From a bacterium (GTDB lineage Bacteria > Myxococcota_A > Bradymonadia > UBA7976 > UBA1532): a stretch of 64,000 nucleotides of DNA. The first letter of the stretch is position 1; each line of letters starts with the position of its first letter. The notes under the pieces are model-generated. The model worked only from the letters and a program-made list of their open reading frames with translations. It made no database searches and had not been told where the DNA came from. The stretch is taken from NCBI GenBank assembly GCA_030426085.1, contig JAUHYW010000004.1, positions 124,001 through 188,000 of the forward strand, read 5' to 3'. Positions 1 through 7,643 of this stretch are shown in pieces. The position numbers and the translations under genes are program-made.

Positions 1-1
1 G

Positions 2-283
2 CTGGCCGCGCTGCACCGGGAGGTCGCCGAAGAGACCGGCCTGCGGGTCGCGGGGGTGGCTCCGCTGCTGACCCACACCAACCTGACTCAGCTACCCGAG
101 CGGCAGACGGTGCAGATCGTGTATCGCTGTCACCCGGGGGATGACTCCGATGGCATCGTGCGCCTCGACCCGGCCGAGCACGATGCCTTCGAATGGCTGC
201 CGCTGGGCGCCTCGGGAGACGGCCTGGGTGAGATGATGCCTTATCTGGCGGCGGTCTTCGCCCGGGGTGTCATCCCCCGCTGA
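2..283 (+). CDS. Nudix hydrolase, 3' portion
   Basis: The gene enters from the left edge, so its true start is outside the window. The first visible residues hold the second half of a Nudix box (REVAEETGL, matching REUXEEXGU), whose glutamates bind the metal that cleaves a nucleoside diphosphate linked to another group. About 93 residues are visible and end with an unremarkable Nudix C-terminus (EWLPLG near the end is typical of the family). The substrate cannot be told. The last 14 bases overlap the 3' end of the convergent jetD-like gene. Confidence 0.8.
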   Translation: MAALHREVAEETGLRVAGVAPLLTHTNLTQLPERQTVQIVYRCHPGDDSDGIVRLDPAEHDAFEWLPLGASGDGLGEMMPYLAAVFARGVIPR

Positions 284-1331
284 GCAGCAGCGCCTCCTGC
301 TCCAGCTTGCAGCCCCGATCGAGCAGCGCCTCGGCCAGCGCCCGCAGCGGGTTGTCGGGGTCGTCGAGGTATCGCGTCAAGCGCCGGCGGTCGTGCTCGG
401 TCAGCGGCCGGGTCGGGTGGCGGTCGAGCAGCGCCGGCGCCATGCGCCACGGCACCAGCTCGACGTCCGGCGCGGCGGCCCGCAGCAGGTCGCGGAGCTG
501 GCGGTGGATGAGCAGGCCCCCCGCGTCGAGGTCGCCCCAATGCCGCACCCGGGTGATGCCGGGCAGGGCCGCCAGCCCGGCGACCCACCGCCGCTGGGCC
601 CGCCGCAAGAAGCCCGAGGTGAAGACGCCCACCGTGTCGGCGAAGGCCCCGGTCAGCGCGAGGCTCTCGAACGGGGCCAGGTTCTCGACGGTGATGATCT
701 CGGTCGCGGTCGTCCACAGCCCGTCGAGCCCGTCGACCACCGGGCCGGTGACCGCGTACCACGGGGCGCTCATCCGCAGGTCGACGGCGCGGCCCGCGAA
801 CCGGTAGCCGGCCGGCCCGGCGGTGAGCACGGCGCTGGTCCAGTCGCGCACGAGGGTGTCGAGCGGGGCGTCGAACGCGGCCTCGATGGCCGCCCGGTGG
901 TCCTCGACCCGCACAGCCTTGGTCTCGCCGAAGGCCTCGAGCACCAGCACCCGCTTGGGCACCGGCAGCGCGTCGGGGTCGGCGGCGAGGCGCTCGAGCG
1001 CGGCGATGAGGCGGGCGGCGTGATCGGGGGCCTGCCGCTCGGCCTGCCACGTCGCGTTCTGCGCCCGGCCGGCCTCGGTGATGCGCAGCGCCGTCGGGCG
1101 GGTGTCGCCCCGCCGATCGCGCTTCGACCCCCGCTCGATCAGGCCCGCCCGCCAGATCGCGTCGACGCCCCGCTCGACGTCGACGATGTCCGCCCCGGGC
1201 CCGGTGTAGCGCCGCAGGGTGGTCCAGCGCATGCGGCTGACGGCGGCCAGATCGGACAGCAGCGCCTCGGCCAGCGGGCGGTGGTGGGCGGCGAGCGGAG
1301 TCGGGTCGGGGGCCCGGCGCCAGACGGTCAT
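270..1331 (-). CDS. jetD: JetD-like nuclease subunit of a Wadjet system (DUF3322/DUF2220 type)
   Basis: 353 residues. The N-terminal half looks like a winged-helix/arm region and the C-terminal half carries Toprim-like signatures: TVEN with E216, and GDLDAGG with D267 and D269, which in the JetD family form the metal site that cuts DNA. In known Wadjet systems JetD cleaves closed circular DNA, such as plasmids, after the JetABC SMC motor has extruded it. It is the last gene of jetABCD. Its ATG overlaps the jetC stop as ATGA, so translation is probably coupled. The motifs and the position after the SMC gene make the assignment firm; the Wadjet subtype is not determined. Confidence 0.86.
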   Translation of the reverse strand: MTVWRRAPDPTPLAAHHRPLAEALLSDLAAVSRMRWTTLRRYTGPGADIVDVERGVDAIWRAGLIERGSKRDRRGDTRPTALRITEAGRAQNATWQAERQAPDHAARLIAALERLAADPDALPVPKRVLVLEAFGETKAVRVEDHRAAIEAAFDAPLDTLVRDWTSAVLTAGPAGYRFAGRAVDLRMSAPWYAVTGPVVDGLDGLWTTATEIITVENLAPFESLALTGAFADTVGVFTSGFLRRAQRRWVAGLAALPGITRVRHWGDLDAGGLLIHRQLRDLLRAAAPDVELVPWRMAPALLDRHPTRPLTEHDRRRLTRYLDDPDNPLRALAEALLDRGCKLEQEALLLSGG

Positions 1332-4165
1332 CGCGGCGCCCGGTAGCCGAACTTCACCGGCGGGGCCAGCCGCAGCCGGCCCTCTTCGTCGTAGCCCCCG
1401 GCGGTGCGGGTGCAGGTGAGCACGCCGTCGAGCCAGTCCCCGCAGCGGCCGATGTCGAGGCTGGTGGGCATGCTGACGAGGTACTGCGCGCCGGTGCGCC
1501 CGAGGAAGGCCCCCAGCTCCTGGATCTTGTGGGTGTCGCTGGCCGAGAACGGCTCGTCGACCAGGAAGAAGCCGGCCCCGCCCGACGCGCCGAGCGTGCT
1601 CATCGCCATCAGGATCGACAGCGCCGCCTTCTGCCCCCCGGAGAGCGCCCGCGAGCTGTAGGGCACCGGCGGCTTGTCGCCCACCGCCACCTCGAGCGCG
1701 ACCTCGAAGCGGCCGTCGTCCCGCTCGCGCAGGCTGCCCTCGACCCCGAAGTCGAGCCGCTGCGCCTCGGCCTGCACCCGCCCGAAGTAGGCCCGGAACT
1801 GGCGTCGGGTCGCCCGCACGTACTGATCGTGGGCCTGCTCGACGGCGGCCCGGGCGTCCTCGACCTGGGTCCTGATGCGCTCGAACTCGCCGCGCACCGC
1901 CTCGAGCTGGGCCTCGAGCGTGCGCAGGTTGTCGGGCAGCGCCGGGTCGCGGTCGGCGACGGGGAAGCGATCGAGCGCCTTCTGATCTTCGGCGATCAGC
2001 CGCTCGATCATCGCCGGCCCGGTCTCGGCGACGACGCGCTCCACCGCCGCCCGCTCGCGGGCCGGCGCCTCGGCCAGCGCCGCCTCGCTCTCGATCACCG
2101 CCGCCCGCAGCCCGGCCAGCGCCTCGTCGGCCTCGCCCGCTGCGCGGCGGGCCTGCTCGGCGGCCCGCCGCTCGTCCTCGGCCCGGCGCTCGGCGGCCTC
2201 GATCTGCGCGTCGAGGCGGGCGAGCCGGGCGACGAGGGCCTCCCGGTCGGTGTAGAGCGCCTCCCGGGCCTCGGCCAGCCGCTGCTCGGCGGCCTCGGCC
2301 TCGTCCCGCTGCGCCTCGAGCCGGGGGACCTCGGCCCGGGCCTCGGCGTGGGCGGTCGCCTCGCTCAGCCACCGCTGGCGGATCGCCTCTTCGTCCAGCG
2401 CCCGTTGCAGACCGCCGATGCGCCCGTCGAGCGTCGCCCGATCGGTCGCGGCCTGCCGATCGCGGGCCGCCAGCTCGGACAGCTCGGCCTCGACCGCCCG
2501 CCGCCGACGGGCGAGCGCGTCCCGCCCGAGGTAGAAGTCGGCGGTGCCCCGGTGCACGCCGCCGATGCGATCGAGCACGTAGCCGGCGGGGTCGACCCGG
2601 GCCCCCCGGGCGCGGAAGGTGCCGTCGACCGGGCCGTCGAGCCGCTCGACCCGCCGCAGCAGGCGGATGATGAGGCCCTGGTAGCGCGGATCCTTGACCC
2701 GGACCCCGTCGAGCAGCGGGTGATCGCCGTCCCGCGGCGCCCGGGAGCGGATGTCCGGGGCGAGCACGTAGTACGGGAAGGCGTGGGCCCGGGCGAGCGC
2801 CACCGCGTCGACGAAGGCCGCTTCGTCGGTCACCGCCACCGCGAAGCGCAGGTCGCCGAGGTAGCTCTCGATCGCCGTGCGGTCGGGGCCGTCGGGCGCC
2901 ACCGGCTCGATGAGGTCGAAGAGCAGCGCGTGGGGCACCTTGGCCCCCCGCAGGGCGTCGCGCATGCGCTGCACCGCGCCCGGCGGGTCGAGCACGCCCC
3001 GGTCGATGCGGGCCCGCTCGGCCTCGAGGTCGGCCCGGCGGTCGGCGATCTGCGCCCGTCGGTGATCGAGTGCGGCCCGCGTGGTCCGGGCGCCGTCCAG
3101 CTCGACGGTCAACGCGGTGGCGTCCCGGGCAGGCAGGCCCTCGGCGTCGCGCCGCAGCCCGTCGAGGCGGGCGAAGCGGGCCCGGGCTTCGGCGAGGGCG
3201 GTGTCCAGCGCCCGCCGGTCGCTCCGCAGGGCGGCGGCCCGGGTGTCGAGCCCGGCTCTGCGGTCTTCGGTGGCGGCGCGCTGCGCCCGGGCCTGCCGGC
3301 GGTCGGCCCGGCGGCTCTCGGCGGTGCGGTCGTGCTCCCCGGCGGCGCCGCGGGCGGCCTCGGCTCGGGTCAGCGCAGCCTTCCGACTCTCGTCGAGGTC
3401 CCGCTGCCGGGCGAAGGGCAGCGCGAGGCGGCGCCGGCGCAGGCTGATCCGGTAGCGGGCGTAGCTCTCGTGGCGCTCGACCCGCTCGGCGAGGGCCGCC
3501 CGGTCCTGCTCGATGCGCCCCAGCGCGCCGGCCTTCTCCTGGCGCAGCCGCTCGACCTTCTCGAAGTCCCGCCGGAGCTGCTGCCAGTGGTCGAAGACCT
3601 CCTTGCCGCCGATGAAGTCGTAGAGCAGGTCGAACAGCTCGGCCGGTCCCTGGCGACACAGCGAGGCGACCTCGCCCTGGGGGGTGGCGAGCAGGCGGCG
3701 GAAGCTGGCCGAGAGGCCCAGGCGGTCGAGGCGGCTGCGGTAGTCCCGGGCGCGGAACGGGCGGGCCTCGACCCCCGGGGTCAGCGGCGAGCGGTCGCCG
3801 TCGATGATGTGATACTGCCGGTCGTAGCCCTCGTCGCCGGCCCGGAAGACCACCGCCAGGCTCACCCGGTCGGCCTCGTAGCCCCCGCCGAGCGCGTCGA
3901 ACGGCCGCCGGTGGGCCGGGTCGGCCCGGTTGTCGATCACCGCCCGCACCATGGCCACCGCCGGGTCGCGGGCGCGCAGGTAGTCCTCGGGGGTCCGGTC
4001 GCCGCCGATGCGCCGGGCGCCGAGCACGACCTTGATCGCGTCGAGGATGCTGGTCTTGCCCGAGCCGTTCTCCCCGGTGAGCAGGTTCACCCCCGGGCGC
4101 AGCAGCAGGTACTGGTCGGGCTGCATGTCCCAGCCGAGCAGCTCCACGCGCTCGATGCGGATCAC
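1328..4165 (-). CDS. jetC: JetC-like SMC ATPase of a Wadjet system
   Basis: 945 residues. An ABC/SMC head is split between the two ends: Walker A GENGSGKTS at residues 31-39, signature LSGGQKAAL starting near 841, and Walker B FFLVDE near 866-871 followed by a D-loop-like SASD. Between them lies a long Arg/Glu/Ala-rich region with heptad character, the expected coiled-coil arms, with a hinge-like globular stretch around residues 390-530. The family extrudes DNA loops with JetA and JetB. The start is GTG at 4165, chosen because it gives a GTGA overlap with the jetB stop and puts Walker A at the usual distance from the N-terminus. It is somewhat shorter than typical JetC/MksB proteins of about 1,100 residues. 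Confidence 0.88.
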   Translation of the reverse strand: MIRIERVELLGWDMQPDQYLLLRPGVNLLTGENGSGKTSILDAIKVVLGARRIGGDRTPEDYLRARDPAVAMVRAVIDNRADPAHRRPFDALGGGYEADRVSLAVVFRAGDEGYDRQYHIIDGDRSPLTPGVEARPFRARDYRSRLDRLGLSASFRRLLATPQGEVASLCRQGPAELFDLLYDFIGGKEVFDHWQQLRRDFEKVERLRQEKAGALGRIEQDRAALAERVERHESYARYRISLRRRRLALPFARQRDLDESRKAALTRAEAARGAAGEHDRTAESRRADRRQARAQRAATEDRRAGLDTRAAALRSDRRALDTALAEARARFARLDGLRRDAEGLPARDATALTVELDGARTTRAALDHRRAQIADRRADLEAERARIDRGVLDPPGAVQRMRDALRGAKVPHALLFDLIEPVAPDGPDRTAIESYLGDLRFAVAVTDEAAFVDAVALARAHAFPYYVLAPDIRSRAPRDGDHPLLDGVRVKDPRYQGLIIRLLRRVERLDGPVDGTFRARGARVDPAGYVLDRIGGVHRGTADFYLGRDALARRRRAVEAELSELAARDRQAATDRATLDGRIGGLQRALDEEAIRQRWLSEATAHAEARAEVPRLEAQRDEAEAAEQRLAEAREALYTDREALVARLARLDAQIEAAERRAEDERRAAEQARRAAGEADEALAGLRAAVIESEAALAEAPARERAAVERVVAETGPAMIERLIAEDQKALDRFPVADRDPALPDNLRTLEAQLEAVRGEFERIRTQVEDARAAVEQAHDQYVRATRRQFRAYFGRVQAEAQRLDFGVEGSLRERDDGRFEVALEVAVGDKPPVPYSSRALSGGQKAALSILMAMSTLGASGGAGFFLVDEPFSASDTHKIQELGAFLGRTGAQYLVSMPTSLDIGRCGDWLDGVLTCTRTAGGYDEEGRLRLAPPVKFGYRAPR

Positions 4166-4809
4166 GGGGTGCCTCCCGATGGCTCGGATGGCAGAGCCAT
4201 CGTGCCTCGCCGGGCGAGACCCACCACGTACTCCTCCATGCGCAGCGGGTCGACCATCACATACAGCGCCGGCCCGGCGACGATGGGATCGGACCGGCGA
4301 CTCTGCACGATGAACCGCCGCTTGCGCAGCGCGCCGAGGAACTGCTTGATCGCCGCGTCGGAGTAGATCTCACGGAACTCGGCGAAGACCTCGCTCGGCG
4401 CGATCTCGGGCGGCGCGTCGTCGGGCGCCTCGGCGAAGTCGAACAGGCTCTGGGCCCGCCCGGGCAGCGGCTCGGTCGCTTCGTCCCGGGCGGCGGCCTT
4501 GATCTGGCGGTAGACGAGCTGCACCCACAGCCACACCAGCAGCCGGATGTGGCCTGCGTGCAGGCCCAGCGTATTGCCGCCGAGCCCCTCGACCGCGCGC
4601 TCGGGCCGCACCCCGAGGTGGCCGAAGAACTGGTGCAGCGCGTAGCCCACCCCCGCCAGCCGCTCGGCGACCCGGTCGTAGAGCGGGCCGTTGCCCATCA
4701 GCTCTTCGTACAGCGCCCGGTCGCCGTCGTCGGCCGGGTCGAGGCAGCCGCCGTGCAGCAGGTGGTGGGCGATGGCCGTCGCCCGGCGGTCGGTCGTCGG
4801 ATCGCTCAT
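4162..4809 (-). CDS. jetB: JetB-like subunit of a Wadjet system (DUF4194-like, MksE/KITE role)
   Basis: 215 residues, the size expected of the small winged-helix (KITE/MksE-like) subunit that bridges the kleisin and the SMC head. The predicted fold is helical, with a conserved-looking tryptophan-rich helix (LLVWLWVQLVYRQI) and a C-terminal part that reads as a wHTH followed by YVMVDPLRMEEYV. The identity rests mainly on position: it lies between the kleisin-like gene and the SMC gene and is linked to both by 4-nt overlaps (ATGA upstream, GTGA downstream). The start at 4809 is fixed by the overlap; in-frame extension further upstream would run deep into jetA. Confidence 0.74.
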   Translation of the reverse strand: MSDPTTDRRATAIAHHLLHGGCLDPADDGDRALYEELMGNGPLYDRVAERLAGVGYALHQFFGHLGVRPERAVEGLGGNTLGLHAGHIRLLVWLWVQLVYRQIKAAARDEATEPLPGRAQSLFDFAEAPDDAPPEIAPSEVFAEFREIYSDAAIKQFLGALRKRRFIVQSRRSDPIVAGPALYVMVDPLRMEEYVVGLARRGTMALPSEPSGGTP

Positions 4810-6185
4810 CGGTCGTCGCTCAGCCGGGTGAGGGTGATGCGGGCGTGCCACCCGCGGGGGCCGAGGTCGTCGAGCACGCCCGCGTGTTCGAGGGCCCGCA
4901 GCGCGGCGTCGCCGTCGAGGTCGCGGACGAGATCGGCGAGGTGGGATGGCATGTCGATCCGCAGCGGCATGCCTTCGAGCCGGATGACATCGGCCCGCCC
5001 CTGGCCGTGCAGTCGGGCGAGCAGAGCGACATGCAGCGCGGCGTCGGCGAAGCCATCGGTGAGTGACGGGGCGATGGTACCCCACCGCAGAGACTCACCC
5101 GGCTCGATGGCTCGAATGGCATCGGCGATGGCTTGCCTCAGCCGGCTCATCGGGTCGTCGGCGATGACATCGATGGGCGCGGCCGTCGGCTCGGGCGGCG
5201 GGGCGTAGACGAAGGGCGCCCGGGCGGCGGCTCGGGCCCGGCGCTCGGTGGTGTGGCGGTCGAGGATCTGGTCGGTGCTGACCCGGGCGGCGATGCGCGG
5301 CCAGTGCACCGCCCGGGCCCGGCCGGTCTCCAGCTCGTCGTCGGTGGCGCTCATCACCGCGTCGCACAGCGCCGAGAGGCTGTAGCCGGCGTCGGTGGTC
5401 TCCAGCCGGCGCAGGCTCCACTCGGCCAGCCGCCGGTGCAGCCCCTCGTGGGCCCGCAGGATGGTCTGCATCGCCCGGTGCAGCCGCACGATGCGCTCGA
5501 AGTGGGTCGAGGCGGTGTCCAGCCGCTGCTCGAGCAGCGCGAGCACCTCGGTGACCCGGTCGAGCTGGGCCCGCACCTCGCGCCGGCTGAACCGCAGGAG
5601 CTGGCGCGGCCGGCCGCTGGCGATGACCTCCCGGGCCCGCTCGGCCTGGGTCTCGAGCTCGGCGAGCAGCATGCCCAGCAGCCGCCCGGTGGTGCGCCCG
5701 TCCCCGTCGACCCGCGCGCCGAAGTGCAGCGCCTCGGCGGCCCGCACCAGCAGGTTGGCCGGGGTCTGGGAGGCGAAGTTGGCCGCCCGCAGCGTCGCCA
5801 GCAGAAACAGCCCCAGCGGGTTGAGCCGGTAGGTGTTGTCCCGGGCCCGCAGCTCGAGCCAGCGGCCGTCGTACAGCGAGCGCACCAGGGCGTCGAGGCG
5901 GTCGGGCTCGATGGCCCGCACCAGCGCCCGGATGCGCTCCTTGGTGAAGCGGCCGTCGGTCTGGGCCAGGGTGAACAGCACCACCAGCTTGAGCAGGGTG
6001 TCGCCGGGGTCGGCCGAAGAGAAGAGGCTGCGCATCAGCGGCGCGATGGGCAGGATGGCCCGGGCCTCGTCCCACTCCTCGATGTGCTCGGGGCGCACGC
6101 CGGGGGCCAGCCCGGCGGGGGCCGATCCGGCCGGGCTCGGATCGGCGAGGTGGGGGTCGGCGGCGGTGGGCCCCGGGGTCGTCAT
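4806..6185 (-). CDS. jetA: JetA-like subunit of a Wadjet system (kleisin role)
   Basis: 459 residues and first of the four-gene set. The first 35 residues are Pro/Ala-rich and probably disordered. Residues of about 60-190 look like winged-helix domains (TLAQTDGRFTKERIRALV, then LGLFLLATLRAANF), the middle is a helical coiled region (about 200-290), and the C-terminus again resembles a wHTH. This is the layout of MksF/JetA kleisins, which close the ring on the JetC ATPase. The stop overlaps the jetB ATG (ATGA). A candidate promoter lies about 50 bases upstream. The function is inferred from layout and neighbours, because the primary sequence of JetA proteins is poorly conserved. Confidence 0.74.
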   Translation of the reverse strand: MTTPGPTAADPHLADPSPAGSAPAGLAPGVRPEHIEEWDEARAILPIAPLMRSLFSSADPGDTLLKLVVLFTLAQTDGRFTKERIRALVRAIEPDRLDALVRSLYDGRWLELRARDNTYRLNPLGLFLLATLRAANFASQTPANLLVRAAEALHFGARVDGDGRTTGRLLGMLLAELETQAERAREVIASGRPRQLLRFSRREVRAQLDRVTEVLALLEQRLDTASTHFERIVRLHRAMQTILRAHEGLHRRLAEWSLRRLETTDAGYSLSALCDAVMSATDDELETGRARAVHWPRIAARVSTDQILDRHTTERRARAAARAPFVYAPPPEPTAAPIDVIADDPMSRLRQAIADAIRAIEPGESLRWGTIAPSLTDGFADAALHVALLARLHGQGRADVIRLEGMPLRIDMPSHLADLVRDLDGDAALRALEHAGVLDDLGPRGWHARITLTRLSDDR

Positions 6186-6239
6186 CGGGGCACTGATCGC
6201 ACGAAATCGGGCGCAGGGCGAGTTCGTATCCCGCCGTCT

Positions 6240-6269
6240 TCTATACGGTTTTTCGTGTTCGGGTGTCGC
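6240..6269 (-). promoter_or_regulatory. Candidate sigma-70-type promoter for jetABCD
   Basis: Read on the minus strand, GCGACA (4 of 6 to the -35 consensus) and TATAGA (4 of 6 to the -10 consensus) are 18 bases apart, in a short AT-richer patch between the sigma factor gene and jetA. The implied start would give a leader of about 45-50 bases. This would allow jetABCD to be transcribed separately from the upstream merR and sigma genes, although read-through is equally possible. Confidence 0.35.
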
Positions 6270-6285
6270 CGCCCGGGCGGGGCGC

Positions 6286-6876
6286 TCAGGCGGCCAGCGC
6301 GCCCCAGCGGGCCTTGTCGCTCTCGGCCTTGAGCCGCAGGCGGGCCCGGTGGAAGCGGCTCTTGAGCGCGGGCAGCGACAGGCCGGTCTCGTCGGAGATG
6401 CTCTGCAGCGACAGCCCGTCGACGAAGCGCCGCACGAACAGCTCCCGGTCCCCGTCGCGCAGGCCCTCGAGGAAGCGGTCGGTGAGCTGGAGCAGCTCGC
6501 GGTCGCTGGCGAGCTTCTCCGGCGGGGGCTCCTTGGCGGCGGCGAGCGGGCTGAAGATCTCGGGGGTCGGGATGAGCCGCTTCTCGCGGCGGTGCTTGAG
6601 CAGCGCGGTGTTGACCACGATGCGGCACAGCCACGAGCCGAAGCGGGCCTCGGAGCGGAACTGGTCGATGCGCCGCAGGACCTGCACGCAGGCCTCCTGG
6701 GTCACGTCCTGGGCCTTGACCGGATCGCGGGTGACCTTCAGCGCGAGGTGATACATCTGTTGGTAGTGCGCGCCGAGCAGGCGGTCGAGCGCGCGCACCT
6801 GACCCGACTGGGCCCGGGCGACGAGGGCCTGCTCCTCTTCGAGGGTCAGCAGCGGCTGGTTGGGCGTGATCATCAT
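6286..6876 (-). CDS. ECF-type RNA polymerase sigma factor
   Basis: 196 residues with only sigma regions 2 and 4. Region 2 (about residues 30-100) shows the helix DPVKAQDVTQEACVQVL and FGSWLCRIVVNTAL. Region 4 (about 135-185) shows a helix-turn-helix around LSLQSISDETGLSLPALKSR. Such factors direct RNA polymerase to a small regulon. Two adjacent ATGs exist; the first, at 6876, has GAGGTG 5 bases upstream. The gene lies 36 bases after the merR gene and 100 bases before jetA on the same strand. No anti-sigma gene is next to it, so how it is held inactive is not visible. Confidence 0.88.
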   Translation of the reverse strand: MMITPNQPLLTLEEEQALVARAQSGQVRALDRLLGAHYQQMYHLALKVTRDPVKAQDVTQEACVQVLRRIDQFRSEARFGSWLCRIVVNTALLKHRREKRLIPTPEIFSPLAAAKEPPPEKLASDRELLQLTDRFLEGLRDGDRELFVRRFVDGLSLQSISDETGLSLPALKSRFHRARLRLKAESDKARWGALAA

Positions 6877-6912
6877 CGGTTCACCTCGTTTTGCCGGGCC
6901 GTCGATCCGGGT

Positions 6913-7425
6913 TCATGGGTCGTCGCCGTCGCCGGCGATGCGCCGGCAGGGGTCGTCCTGCCCGATCGGCGGCTGGGCGGTCAGCCCGGCCACCATGTCG
7001 GGGAAGTCGTCCCCCACCTCTTCGATGCAGCCCTTGCAGCACCGGGGCAGCGGGCTGCGGGGGCAGCCGTGGCACCGCTCCATGTAGCGCAGGCCGGCGT
7101 TGAGGGCCTCGCGCAGCGCCTCGAGCCGCCGCATCTGGGCGTCGATCTCGACCAGCCGGGTGCGATATTCGGAGCGCAGCACCGACATGGCCTTGTCGCC
7201 GTTCTCGGCGGCGCCGATCTCGGCGAGCATGCTCTGGATGTCGTCGAGCGAGAGGCCGATCTCGGAGAGCTTGAGGATCCACCGCAGCCGGACGAGCGCC
7301 GAGGCGCCGTAGAGCCGGAAGCCGCCGGCGCTGCGCGCCTCGGGTACGAGCAGGTCCTTCTCTTCGTAGAGCCGCAGCGCCCGCGCGGACTTGCCGACCA
7401 CGCGGGCGAGCTGCCCGATGGTCAT
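6913..7425 (-). CDS. MerR-family transcriptional regulator with a C-terminal cysteine cluster
   Basis: 170 residues. The N-terminal winged helix is classic MerR: TIGQLARVVGKSARALRLYE, then the FRLY element, followed by a dimerisation helix. The C-terminus holds a cluster of cysteines (118, 121, 129, 130, 133 and 160; CHGC and CCKGC), suggesting a metal or redox-sensing site such as an iron-sulphur cluster. I start it at 7425 (MTIGQ), where MerR proteins normally begin; an in-frame start at 7467 would add 14 residues unlike the family. A palindromic operator sits about 50 bases upstream, so autoregulation is likely. The effector is unknown. Confidence 0.87.
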   Translation of the reverse strand: MTIGQLARVVGKSARALRLYEEKDLLVPEARSAGGFRLYGASALVRLRWILKLSEIGLSLDDIQSMLAEIGAAENGDKAMSVLRSEYRTRLVEIDAQMRRLEALREALNAGLRYMERCHGCPRSPLPRCCKGCIEEVGDDFPDMVAGLTAQPPIGQDDPCRRIAGDGDDP

Positions 7426-7472
7426 CTGACCGTCATCGCTGGCTTTCGTCCGGCTCAATCGCCTCAACCCTT

Positions 7473-7494
7473 ACCTTGACGTCAACGTCAGGGT
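7473..7494. promoter_or_regulatory. MerR-type palindromic operator
   Basis: A 22-base inverted repeat: ACCTTGACGT, two central bases, then ACGTCAGGGT. The arms match at 9 of 10 positions. It lies in the gap directly upstream of the merR start. MerR proteins bind such sites within the -35/-10 spacer of their target promoters. On the minus strand a GGTCAC-like -35 and a TAAGGG-like -10 can be placed on either side, as expected for autoregulation, but neither box is strong. Confidence 0.6.
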
Positions 7495-7643
7495 GACCCT
7501 AGTCGGGGCCCCCCGCAAAGTCAACGGCTCCGTGCGGCAACGGACCGTTGCCGTGTCGCGCCCCTGACGGCGCCGGGGGGGCCGATCTCCGGGCGTGGCG
7601 GGCGGCCGCCGCATGGGGCACGATGGGGGTCGGAGGTGTCCCG

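Noticed and set aside
1529-4366. A 945-codon open frame on the plus strand opposite jetC
   Set aside because: It is a shadow of the GC-rich SMC gene: Gly/Pro/Leu/Val-rich translation with no fold or motif, and no ribosome site.
7548-7643. N-terminal extension of the TerB/LETM1 protein from 7548
   Set aside because: The added 32 residues are low-complexity and lack a ribosome site, whereas GGAGGT stands 6 bases before the ATG at 7644.
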